From: Symbiodinium natans
Lineage: Eukaryota > Sar > Dinophyceae > Suessiales > Symbiodiniaceae
NCBI GenBank assembly: GCA_905221605.1
Contig: CAJNDS010002741.1
Location: 233,335 to 297,334 of the forward strand
Length of the DNA: 64,000 nucleotides
Direction of reading: 5' to 3'
The first letter of the stretch is position 1, and each line of letters starts with the position of its first letter. Below the pieces are notes generated by a model that was not told the origin of the DNA, ran no database searches, and saw only the letters and a program-made list of their open reading frames with translations. The position numbers and the translations under genes were made by a program. Positions 1-11,100 of the stretch are shown here, piece after piece.

Positions 1-25
1 GGCTTAACTAAGCCTTATTGGGGTC

Positions 26-128
26 CTTGGGATGTTCCCCCTGATACTAGCAGTCCTTAATAGGGATTATAGTACCCCCTACTATAGTCCCTGTTAAGGA
101 CGGGTAGACGAAGGCGGAACATCCCAAG
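26..128 (+). mobile_element. Inverted-repeat element family 2
   Basis: CTTGGGATGTTCCCCCTGAT ... CGGAACATCCCAAG, near-palindromic over about 100 bases. GTC occurs on both sides. Other copies occur at 16586, 22142, 28877 and 32135. Confidence 0.8.
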
Positions 129-185
129 GTCTACACCTTATGCAACGGTTGACCCGCGTAAGGCGCAAGAGGCCCTGAAGTTTGA

Positions 186-440
186 AATTAGGGTTTAGGG
201 TTTAGGGTTTAGGCTTAGGGTTTAGGGTTTAGGGTTTAGGGTTTAGGGCTTCGGGCTTAGGGCTTACGAGTGAGGGGAAAGGGTTTAGGGTTTAGGGTCA
301 GGGTTGTCTACTGAAAGCACTCAACCATGAACACCAAAACCCTCTAAAAGCCCGGAAGCCGTACCCTAAACCCTAAACCCTAAACCCTAAACCCTAAACC
401 CCAAACCCTAAACCCTAAACCCTAAACCCTAAACGGCGCA
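186..440. repeat. Telomere-type repeats in both orientations
   Basis: A TTTAGGG array (about 186-300) is followed within 60 bases by a CCCTAAA array (about 362-435), that is, facing arrays. Confidence 0.9.
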
Positions 441-540
441 TCTTAGGAAGCCGAAGCAGCCCAGCATGGTGCCGCCGGGGGCCGCTCGGCCGCCACAGTC
501 ACTTCCCACCATCCATGTTCAAGATTCCCTGAGCCCCAAA

Positions 541-872
541 CCCCAAACCCTACGAACCTTGACCCCCCAAACCCTAAACCCTAGCGAACCCCGAATCCTA
601 AACCCTATTAAGCCCTAACCCCCAAAGCCTGAACCCAAAACCCTGAACCCCAAACCCCAGAAGCACCGAACCCTACGAACCCTAAACCCTGCACCCCAAA
701 ACCCTAAAGCCATAAACCCTAAACCCTAAACCCAACCCCTAAACCCTAAACCCTAAACCCTAAACCCTAAACCCTAAACCCTAAACCCTAAACCCTAAAC
801 CCTAAACCCTAAACCCTAAACCCTAAACCCTAAACCCTAAACCCTAAACCCTAAACCCTAAACCCAAAACCT
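541..872. repeat. Degenerate then pure CCCTAAA array
   Basis: Scattered variants (CCCCAAA, CCCTACG, CCCTGAA) lead into about 20 perfect CCCTAAA units from about 720 to 866. Confidence 0.9.
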
Positions 873-1335
873 TAAAGAAACTGCGCCTGACAACTCCCAG
901 GGCCGACCCGCACCTGTTCCAAACAAGTGGGCTGCCCTCAATGAGGACCGCGTGAGCTTCTCGGTAGGCTTTGGGTTGAAGGGTTTAGGGGTTAGGGTTT
1001 GGGGTTTAGGGTTTAGGGTTTAGGGCTGAGCTGCCAGAGATTCAGGATACAGGGGATACAGGACTATTGAAGGCTTTAGGGCTAAGGATCCTTTCCCACC
1101 CGTGTCTTGCAAGGCCTGGGTCTTCGGCTTGCAGATCTTGAAAGTTGTCCGGCGCACATACACCAATCTGACGCTTCAGGCTCAGATAGAAAATCGCACA
1201 AGGCCACGAGCCTCACAAGCTCTTCTGGCTAGGAGGAGGGAGCATGAGCGCGCTCCGAGAAGACGCACGCTTGTGGCAGCTAGGTCCATCAACAGGGCTC
1301 ACCTAGAGTCTGAGGGTAGTTACACTTTCCCTTAG
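873..1335 (+). other. Weak exon candidates upstream of gene 1
   Basis: A stretch at about 882-951 reads SQGRPAPVPNKWAALNED with a GT after it, and 1102-1310 is open with a basic composition (ILKVVRRTYTNLTLQAQIEN). No homology is recognised. They could be 3' exons of another plus-strand gene, or chance. Confidence 0.2.
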
Positions 1336-1379
1336 TATGGCGTCGTAAATTATGTCATCCATGTCTCCTAACCCCTAAA

Positions 1380-1980
1380 CCCCAAACCCTAAACCCCAAA
1401 CCCTCAATCATGTTTCTGACCTTGCGCCTTGTCCAGCAGGCTCTTGCCGCCTTTCCCCCGCCTCTCCGAACCCTCTCGGGGTCTCTCCAGGGTTCCACGA
1501 CCCTTCCCGGCATCCGGCGTGTCTTTTCCATCACACTGCGCAACGATGGGCCGTGAGGAAAATCGGACCCCCGCCGCCCAAATGTGCGAACGTCCCCAAC
1601 ATCGACTTAAGCGAGGTCAAGGCAGGTCGGTTTGGGCCCCCTGCCCTCCTCCATGCGCAAGCACATCTGCATCTTTTGCTGCAAAATCGTGGATGAACAA
1701 GTTTGGGGTAAGGCACACCCTTTTCCGCCTCAGTGCTCCAACCATGTGCGGCATCCGCTTCTGTTGTGGACCATGCGCGCAGCACAAGTTTGGAGCGGAG
1801 TTGCGGAATAGTATACAGTATACTTATGAACAAATACAAAATGAATATGTACACATGTGTATATGTACATACATTATTTTGGTGGTGGGGGGTTCAACAG
1901 TAATTCTGCTGCTCAACATCCCGAGGAAGAGACAGGGCCGAGGATTCTGTGGTAGCCACCACGTCCGAAGGCATCAGTTG
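1380..1980 (+). other. Non-repeat stretch with possible cysteine-rich exon
   Basis: One frame at about 1645-1690 reads MRKHICIFCCKIVDEQVW and stops at a GT-like donor (GGTAAGG). Nothing else supports it. A TA-rich patch with TATACAGTATAC lies at 1809-1880. Confidence 0.15.
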
Positions 1981-2091
1981 GGTAGCTTCGAATTTAGGGT
2001 CGCTTTTTGGGGTCCTTTTATATAAGGCTCCCGTATTATATAGGGGCACCCGAAAAGGGAACCAAAGGGACCAACATTTCGAGAACTACCC
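1979..2091 (+). mobile_element. Family 7-like element
   Basis: GGGTAGCTTCGAATTTAGGG ... ACATTTCGAGAACTACCC; imperfect inverted ends. Confidence 0.55.
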
Positions 2092-2328
2092 ATGTGGCTT
2101 CGTGGACCATGAACAAATCTGGAGTGCAGCGTTGGAGCATTTTTCGCGATCCCCAAACTCACATGGCCGGGAGCATCAGGCGGCGACCTAGTCAGGGTTT
2201 GGGGTTTATAGAAATTGTTTAGGGTTTGTGTCCGGGGTTTTGACCGGTTTTGACCGTTTTTTTTGGCTTTTGAACAAAAATGCGATGGCTTGCCAGGCTT
2301 GGGGGAGGTGGGGGGAGGGGGTGGGCGG

Positions 2329-2335
2329 GGAGGGG

Positions 2336-2383
<48 letters not shown>

Positions 2384-2600
2384 GGGGGGGGAGGGGGGAA
2401 GGGGATCCCCTACTGCCCCGAACGTCGTGTTTTGGGGTTGGGAGGGGGGGGGGGGGGGTGTGTGGTAGGTAGGGTAGAAATTGTATCTGGTTTCTGTGCC
2501 AGGCTTGGGTGAGGCCTTGTGGGGGGGGGGGGTGGGCGGGGGGGGGGAGGGTGGAGAGGGGTTGGGGGTGGAGAAGTGGGGGTGGGGTTTAATGGGGGTG
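2329..2600 (+). repeat. Poly-G tracts
   Basis: About 40 consecutive G at 2340-2382 plus further G runs at 2441-2457 and 2520-2550. Strong candidate for quadruplex formation and sequencing or assembly error. Confidence 0.9.
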
Positions 2601-2639
2601 GGGAGGGGGGGGGTTGGGGTTGCCTCTTGGATCCCTAAG

Positions 2640-4320
2640 CCCTAAGCCCCTCAATGGGGTCGAAATTGTAAATTCAAATTGACACACAAACAGTTTCTAT
2701 TTATCCTGGTCTTGAGGGTTTAGGGATTGGGGTTTAGGGTTTAGGGTTCAGGGACCTCGTGTCGCCTTTGCTTTGTGAGGGCTCCTCAGGCACTCCTGCC
2801 AGGGCCCACTTCAATGCACCAACGCGCCCCTTTGTCGGCAGACGGCATGGATTTGGGAGAAGTGATCCAAAGCCGAAATTCTTAGGACTTGGGTGGTCAG
2901 GGGTGGGTAGAACATGACCGATTTCCGACACGCAGCCACTGTCTGAGTCGAGGCGCCTCGCTGCTGGGGACACATCCTAAACCCCAAAGTGTGGAGCCAC
3001 AGCCGATGAAGCTGCCTTTTCGGGGGGTGGGCATGACCGGTTTTGACACCTCTGGAGGACGACGACGATGACGAGCAACTTGGGTCAGAGAGTTAGGGTT
3101 GAGGGTTGAGGGTTTCCGTGGCTTCTAGTGTTAAGGAATGACTTTGTGAGTCGATGACACGAAGCCCCTAGTCAGAACTTCGACACAGCGAGCTTGGGTT
3201 TTTCTGCTTCGCGTCAACTTCTCCTCTCAACATTAGGGAATGAGGGACTACCTAGTAGACTCCCTTACAGGGTATCCGTGGTTTGTTCTTTGTGTGTTGG
3301 CGTAAATTGTTAGTTCTAGGTAAGGAAAAGAGTACCCTAGATTCTACCCTAGATCCTCAACGTGAAACCCTTTAAGCTCTAAGGGGTCGCATGAAGGGTA
3401 CCCAACTCCCTGGTTCTCTTCTGCCCTGAACCCTAAACCCGAAACCCTCAACCCTAAACTTGGCCCTAAACCCCAAACCCCAAACCCAAAACCCAAAACC
3501 CCAAACCCTAAACCCTAAACCCTAAACCCCAAGAGGAGCCTCAAGCAATTAGGGCTAGCTTTGGGGGTTGAGGCGTCCGCTCTCTCCCTCATGCTCTAAA
3601 ATGATTCTGTTGAGGGTTTTACAAATCAGGGTGCTCCAATGATGTCAGCTCCCCTGGGTTGTTTTACCCTAATCCCTAAACCCTAAACCCTAAACCCTAA
3701 ACCCGAAACCCTAAACCCTAAACCCTAAACCCTAAACCCCAAACCCTAAACCCTAAACCCTAAACCCTAAGTCCCGAACCCGTGAGCCATCTTCATGTGC
3801 AGAGCGCGGGGAGATTTGGGCCTTGGCTTGTGAGGCATTGGGATGATCCCCTCATACTAGCAGTCCCTCATAGGGATTTAGGGCTTAGGGCTTAGGGTTT
3901 AGGGTTTAGGGTTTAGGGTTTAGGGTTTAGGGTTTATCACATCCCAAGTGAAGGCTGATTTTTCAGCTTCCTGAGAAGGTTTGTAGAATTTGGGGGTCGT
4001 GGGAGCCCGAACAGGCCTTGTTTCCTGGCTGAGAGATTCAACGGCCCTCTTGTGGGGGTTTAGAGTTCCGGGTTTAGGGTTAGGGTTTGGGGTTTAGGGT
4101 TCAGGTTTTAGGGCTCGGGGTTTATGGCATTCATGTGCTTTTGGCTCTTACAGGTACGTCTCCTGAGTGATGCATATGTGTGATGACCACCTTCGCAAGC
4201 AGACCTGAAACATCGCCGTAAACTGTTGAGGCCAGAGAGAACGAGCACGCATTAGACAGGAATAACGGTCGGAGAGTTGTAGCATTGTTTCACCCTTCCT
4301 CATCTTTTCCATTTTCAATC
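2640..4320. other. Upstream flank of gene 1
   Basis: Unique sequence interspersed with CCCTAAA arrays (3423-3532, 3668-3772) and TTTAGGG arrays (3880-3936, 4060-4130). I see no convincing coding sequence and no TATA box. The last 30 bases before the gene 1 ATG are pyrimidine-rich. Confidence 0.5.
3838..3948 (+). mobile_element. Family 2 element interrupted by TTTAGGG array
   Basis: The left half TTGGGATGATCCCCTCATAC...AGGGAT runs straight into a TTTAGGG array, which ends at ACATCCCAAG, the right terminus. Confidence 0.65.
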
Positions 4321-4658
4321 ATGGAGGACGCCGTTCCCGACGTCTGTGATAAACGCAGGCACCCGTACTCCTTCTGGGATTTGCACCGGATGCTGGCTGA
4401 CTGCTACGTGGCGGATGTTGCTGAGCCGCAGTTCTTGGGCAGGACCCCACCGACGCTCTCTTCTGAAAGGCAGGAGACCGTGGATGAGCAAGCTCCAACG
4501 ACGAGCCCGAATTTGAGGACGAGGGCCCTGTCAGCTGCCGGGCAAGACCCTGAAGCGGCGAAGTCGGCGAAGTTTCGTCGGTGTCAATCCGTGCCCGAAG
4601 TCAACCCTGCCCAGTACCGTCGACGACGCATCTTGGCACCTCAAGCCTTCTTCTCAGG
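4321..4658 (+). CDS. Gene 1 exon 1: N-terminal cytoplasmic region
   Basis: The start ATG at 4321 begins MEDAVPDVCD, followed by the box YSFWDLHRMLADCYVADVAE. All three paralogs share this box (YSFWELHRMLADCY in genes 2 and 3), which supports this start. A pyrimidine-rich stretch lies just upstream. The rest of the exon is polar and arginine/serine-rich with no known domain. In gene 1 this exon is uninterrupted, whereas genes 2 and 3 carry two and three extra introns here. The 3' end is taken at the GT at 4659, but the phase does not cleanly fit exon 2, so it is provisional. Confidence 0.75.
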
Positions 4659-7600
4659 GTCTCGGGTTTAGGGTTTAGGGTTTCGGGTTTAGGGTTTAGG
4701 GTTTAGGGTTTAGGGTTTAGGGTTATGTCTTGCAGGATGTTGTGGGTTCAGCTTGCACTGGTTGCGTGCCCTCCCGCCATGAAGCTGCCCACCAAGCTGT
4801 CTTGCCGCCCCCCCCCCCCAAGATGCCCTAAACCCTAAACCCTAAACCCGAAACCCTAAACCCTAAACTCCAAATTGCGCCCAGGAAGTCCGTCACCCGT
4901 GGCCGTCATTCCGCCTGCACTGGGCCAGCCAGAGCCTCCGGAGACATCCCTGCCTCAGCTCTCAAAAAGGCAGACCAAAGAGTCCATGCACCCCGGATTT
5001 ATACACCAAGTATAGGGTTTAGGGTTTAGGGTTTAGTTTAGGGTTTAGGGTTTAGGGTTTAGGGTTTAGGGTTTAGGGTTTAGGGTTTAGGGTTTCGGGT
5101 TTAGGGTTTAGGGTTTAGGGTTTAGGGTTTAGGGTTTAGGGGTTAGGGGTTAGGGTTCAGGGTTCAGGCTTCAGGGTTCAGGGTTCAGGGTTCAGGGTTC
5201 AGGGTTGAGGGTTTAGGGTTTAAGGTTTAGGGTTTAGGGTTTAGGGCTACGAGGTTCAGGGTGCTTATAACCCCAATTATATCTGTACTTATTATAAGCC
5301 CCACTAAGTCCCTTAAGTAGGTTATAAGTAGATTCATAATCGTGGTTATAAGTACCCGTGAACCTCCAAGTAGAGAGTCCATGCACCCCGGATCTCAATC
5401 GCTAGGTAGGCCCTTGGGGCATATTTTTCCCTTCTTGGGTTCAAAAAGGATCATCTTCGGGATATTGTTCAGAGGGTTTTAAGGGCAATCCTAGAGTGAG
5501 CTCCAGAAATACAAAGCCCGATGCAATCATGGAAAGTGGGGGTGCGGAAGGATGAGGACACATAAGCCACCGTTGCCTGGATCAGTATCTCTCTCTCCAA
5601 ACCCGCGAGGAGGAGGAGCAGCACGAGGAGGAAGAGCAGGAGGAGGAGGGGGAGGAGGAGGAGGAGGAGGAGGGGGAGGAGGAGGAGGAGCACAGGGGGG
5701 AGGGGATGAGGAGAGGGGAGGAGAGGGAGGAGAGCGGGAGGAGAGGAGAGGAGAGGGCAGGAGGAGAGGGGGGAGAGGGGAGGGGAGGAGAGGGGAGGAG
5801 AGAGGGGAGGAGCGGGGAGGAGAGGGGAGGAGAGGGAGGAGAGGGGAGGAGAGGGGAGGAGAGGGGAGGGAGGGGGAGGGAGAGGGGAGGAGAGGGGAGG
5901 AGAGGGGAGGAGAGGGGAGGAGAAGGGGAGGAGAGGGGAGGGGAGGAGAGGGGAGGGAGGAGAGGGCGAGGGAGGAGGGGAGAGGAGGAGGGGAGGATGA
6001 GGGAGGAGAGAGGGGGAGGGCGGGAGAGGGAGGGAGGGGAGGGGAGGGAGGAGGGAAGGGAGGGGGGGAGGGGGGGAGGGAGGGGAGGGAGGGGGAGGAG
6101 TGGAGAGGGGAGCAGGGGAGCAGGGGAGGAGGGGAGGGGGAGAGGGGAGGAGGGGAGGAGGGGAGGAGGGGAGGAGGGGAGGAGGGGAGGGGAGGAGGGG
6201 AGGAGGAGGGGAGGAGGGGAGGAATGGCAAACTTTAAATTCTAGACCCTAAACCCTGAACCCTGAACCCTGAACCCTGAACCCTAAACCCTACACCCTAA
6301 ACCCTGTCAGCTGGCCCAGGGAGTCCAGACAATCCCTTCTTCAACTCCATGGCTTAGATGCTGACGCACATGCTGCAGACATCGGCATGTCGGGTATCAA
6401 GCTGAAGCCTGTTGGAAGTTTATCATGGCTTAGGGGCGTGTTTTTTTTTAGGCATCGGGGCGTAGCAAAACGCTTTTGTAGGGCTTCAAGGGCTCAGAAT
6501 GACATTCAAAGAAACATTCCGTTGCTTGTTCAAGAGTTATCGAGGACGCACGCCGTTTCAGTTAGTGCTCGAGAACAACCTAGGATGGCTCATCATTGTT
6601 GGGATCATTCCCAGGCATCTCTGCTGAATTTTGGGTGCTGTCCTTCGTCCCTCCTCGTACACCCAAAGACAGCGGAAAAAATCGACAGCAAAAGATAGAT
6701 CACTCACCATCCTTAAGCCCGCCTGTAAGCTGTGACCCTGGACACTTTGCAGGTAAGGGCGCACAGTACGACCAAGCAGCGCACCAAATCCCGAGCGGCG
6801 ACAGTAACGCCGACCACGCCGACTGCGGGTGGGACTTCGCAGTCGAACTCGGGCAGGATGTTTGCACATCCAGGTTCTCCAATCCGTGCCAGCATGAGGA
6901 GATGCATGCTGCATCCCAGCGGCACTCTAAGAACTTGCTGGGGTTTCTTGGTGATGGCCTTTGTGACTTACGATCTTCTGGTTATCCCGCTGCGCGTGTT
7001 CACCCTGCCCGCCTGGCTTTCTGATGGCCCTGGCCTTGGCTGGATTCTGATCGAACTGTTTTGGGTTATGGACTTCGTCCTCGCATTCTTCACCGGCTAC
7101 TACGACCAAGGCTTGCTGGTCCTAGATCCAGCCCGCGTTGCGCGAGCATATGCACGGACCTGGATGCTCTTCGACCTGTCCGTCATCACAGTAGAGCCTG
7201 TGCTCAGATTTTGAAGGTTCCACCCCCCCCTAAACCCTAAACCCTAAACCCTAAACCCAAAACCCTAAACCCTAAACCCTAAACCCTAAACCCTAAATCC
7301 TATACCCTAAACTCTAAACTCTAAACCCAAAATCCTAAATCCCAAATCTTACATCCTAACACCCTAAATCCGAAGCGAGCTGCGGGCACTGCGGTGAGCA
7401 GCGAGCGTGCAGGGGGGGCGACAGCCCTTGCCAGCACCGGAGCTGGCGCGACAGTCGAGCTCCGTCGCTGCACCGGCTCGGTGCCGGCGCACGTGGCGGG
7501 CACATCTTAAAGGCACCACCAGAAAGGCCCTGATTCTTAAATCCTAAAACCTATAAACAACCCTAAAGGACCTGAATTTTAAATCCTAAACCCTAAAGCT

Positions 7601-8137
7601 GCTGAACCCTAACTCCTAAACCCCTAAGTCCTAAACCCTAAATCCTAAACCCTAAAGGTCCAGAGCCCTGCCGGAACTGCGAAAGAGGGATGACCCCAAA
7701 CCTCACCCCTGGGCCTCCCCCCTCCTGAGGGTTAAGGGTGTAGTATTTAGGATTTGGAACTTGGGGACTTTAGGGCTTGGGGTTTTGGGTTTAGGGTTTA
7801 GGGCTTAGGATTGAGGGTTCGGTTTGAACTCCTTGAATCTGCAGCAGGCCTTGCCCTAAGCTTTGGATGGGGTACAAGTTGATTCTAGAAAATGGCTTTA
7901 CAGCCCAACAACTATATGAAAACCGTTCAGGGCCTTTAGGGCTTAGGATGGTTCAAGTTTCTTCTAGGGAAGGCTCCATAGCCCAACAAGTACAACTACA
8001 AACCCAAAACCCGGCCAAGGCACAAACTGGGGTGGGCGGGTTGGGAAGGTGCGTGAATTTTGGCGCACACGTCACGCGTGGTGCACGGAGCATAAAACAC
8101 CCTTCAACCCTAAACCCTGAACCCAAAACCCTTCCTT

Positions 8138-8174
<37 letters not shown>

Positions 8175-11100
8175 AGCCCGCCCTGACATCCCAGACCCAT
8201 TCCATAAGCCCTACTCTATTGTCTTAGTCAGTGCTCCAGTTGTGGTCTATGTCTGAATGCCCAAAAACCAGGAACCCAAAAACCCAAATCCCTAACCCTA
8301 ATCCCTAAACCCGAAACACCCGAAACCCTAAACCCTAAACCCTAGTCCATAAAGCCGTACATGAGCGTTTGGGGTTTTAGGTGTAGGAGCACGTTTTAGT
8401 GCACGTTTTAGTTGAGTAGGGGACTGCCTGGACTGCCTGTGCCTCTGCAACAGAAGGCCTGAACAGTGGCAGCCTAGCCACGAGCCCCTGCCCCCCCTCT
8501 CCCACATCCCGGAGCCCAGGACCTTCTCATCAGCGTCTTAGATGTTCTTTCGCAAGATCATACTGGCGAGTGGGGCATGGTCAGAATGCTTCGGCTCCTC
8601 AGGTCCGAAGCTACACACAAGCAGATGAGGGTTCTTGTTCAGGGCTTAAACTCCCCAAGCTTCCCTCCCGCGCTTGAAGAGCATCCTCCCTGTGAACCAT
8701 GCATAAGTTTATGCAATGTGAGCCCAACTCATGCGCAAAAGAACGCAGCCCAGAAGTCAGCGTGGAGCTAGACAAGTACCGCGCGTTTGCAGTTCCATCA
8801 CCCGACCCGAACCGCTATCCTCTGCATTGGGAGGTTGGTGCGAATCCTTCGGGCGATCAAGCTGCGACAAGGGTTCGTGGCGATGCAGCATCTTCTCCAC
8901 TCACAAGCCGCCAGCCTTCACCAGCATCGCCTACAGGTTGCCTCTGTAAATCTGGAATTTTCCTAAACTAGGGGACCCCTAAAGAAGAGCCCCAACTAGT
9001 AGGATTCCCTTATAAGTAAGGGGCCTCATCAGGTACCCCTACTGTCGGAAACCCCCATCTAAGCCCTGAACCCCAAAGCCTGGCGATGTGGCACCTCAGC
9101 TGGAGTCCGAAACCCTAAACCCCAAACCACAGCCCTAAACCCTCAACCCCTAAACCCTGAACCCCTAAACCCTAAACCCCTAACCCTAAACCCTTATAGG
9201 CAAGGGCCCAGAAGCCCTTGAGTCGTCCCCCAGGCAGCGAGCCTGTACATGAACTTGGTCGTAAGCCTCAGCCAACTCCTCGTGCAGAACCACTGGGTCG
9301 CCTGCGCTTGGTTTGGCGTGCGCCGGCGGCAGATTGTTAGGGGTGTTTAGGGTTTCGGGCTTAGGGTTCAGGGTTTAGGGTTTAGGGTTTAGGGCTTAGG
9401 GTTTTTTCTCAGGCGTCGAGCTTCCGTTTCAAGCTTCACCCCTACAAAAACTATAGGGCTGTTGCAGAGTTAAGGGGAAGTTGATCGAAATCAAGGGCCC
9501 CTTTTGGTACCCCAAAAGGCAACAAGCAAGCATCCACTTCGTCCCCCATCCGAAGCTCTGAAAGAGTATACTTTGACTAGAATAAAGACATATACACTAT
9601 GCCCAGAGGAGGCCCCAAAAGAGGCTAAGAGTTCCCCCCCCTCCCCCCACACCCCTGCATCAGATCTTGTGAACTCCTGACACCCGTCGCCCAAAGGATT
9701 TAGGGGTTAGGGTTTAGGGTTTAGGGTTTGTGAGCCGAGGTGACTTGGATGGATTCTCAAAACTGGTTGGTCGAAAGCGGTCTCAGTGACCAGAGCACTG
9801 GCGAACAGTATTTGACCCTTGACGCTGAAGTGCGGTGTTGGGCTGAAGGGCTTTGGGGGTTTAGGGTTTAGGGTTTAAGGCTTAGGGTTTAGGGTCTTTC
9901 AGGCGTGGGTGACTTTTTTTGGGTTCCGAGGAGGGGGGGGAGGGTTTGGGTGGGGCTGGAGTGCCAATTCAGGGTTCAGGATTAGATTTTTGGCAGTTGA
10001 CATAGCATTATGGGTCGGGTGGGAATGTTCCCCCTCATACTAGAAGATCACGGCGTGCTGCAATTCCAAGCCGAACGCTAGGACATACTCTGATTTCCAT
10101 CAGAAAGCCAAGCGGGAAGCAAGCTCTACGAACAACGTAAATCACCCAAAAAGCAACCCGCCCGCCAGACCCCCAACATCTCACCACCGTAGCCCTGCAT
10201 CCTACACAGCCCAAACACATGACTCGCGCCTTGTCAAAGAGAAGGAGCTGTCTCATTTGGGCCTTTTGTCAGCTGGGAGTGGGCGACAGCAAGCATTATC
10301 CCTCCAACATGATCGAGATGCTTCTGAGCCACGGCTTACAGAGTAGTGTGGCAGTTCGAGCCGCTAAGTGCGGCGATGGTTCGCCTCAGCCCCGAGATCC
10401 TTACCTTACCCTTGTCATAAAGTGTGGAGCCGATGTCTGAGAATAGCTCTGCGTATGTTGTAAGATGCCCACTGCCCACAATTTGGTCTTGTTTCCTCCT
10501 TCTTGCCCGACAAAGATTCTCAGAGGTTGATTAATTTGAGATCTGCAAGGGTTTAGGGTTTAGGGTTTAGGGTTTAGGGTGCAAGGACCAGTGTTGTGGC
10601 AGTCGTGTCACTGATCACGACCGCGACGCTCATCAGCACCATGAGCGCCCTGATGGCCGGCTTGCGCAAGCTCAGGGAAGACGAGTTCACCGAGTTCCGG
10701 TTGTTGCGGCACTACCTGCAGCTTGGTAGCCCAGTGGGTTTAGGGTTTAGGGTTTAGGGTTTAGGGTTTAGGGTTTAGGGTTTAGGGTTTAGGGTTTAGG
10801 GTTTCTGGGGTCTGGGTTCCGGGTTCCCTTATCAAATAGCCAACCAAGAAAGGGTGCCGTTATTGTAATGTGGTTACGGGGCTACCAAGGCAGCAGTACG
10901 ACATCCCGCATGAGCTGGGCGAGAAGGTGACGCAGTTCCTGCAGCATCAGTACGCGGTGGCTTGGATCAACCTGCCGAGGAACCCGTCTTCTTTGTTTTG
11001 CTGTGTGGTCGCCATGCTGGGGTAAGGTAAATGTTTGTTTTTGTTTGCTGCGCAGTCGCGCGCTGGGATCTTGTCAATGTAGATGTGTGGCAAACCCGCG

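Noticed and set aside
186-866. True chromosome end
   Set aside because: Telomere-type arrays occur throughout all 64 kb in both orientations, so those near the left edge are interstitial like the rest.
1429-2025. 198-aa plus ORF
   Set aside because: Crosses a TA-rich stretch and the left part of an inverted-repeat element; composition changes along it and no domain is visible.
2228-2512. Glycine-rich ORFs
   Set aside because: Translations of poly-G runs.
5469-6244. Long ORFs of 253 aa (minus, proline/leucine/serine) and 230 aa (plus, glycine/arginine/glutamate)
   Set aside because: Both are translations of the polypurine tract; low complexity, no paralog in genes 2 and 3, lies inside an intron.
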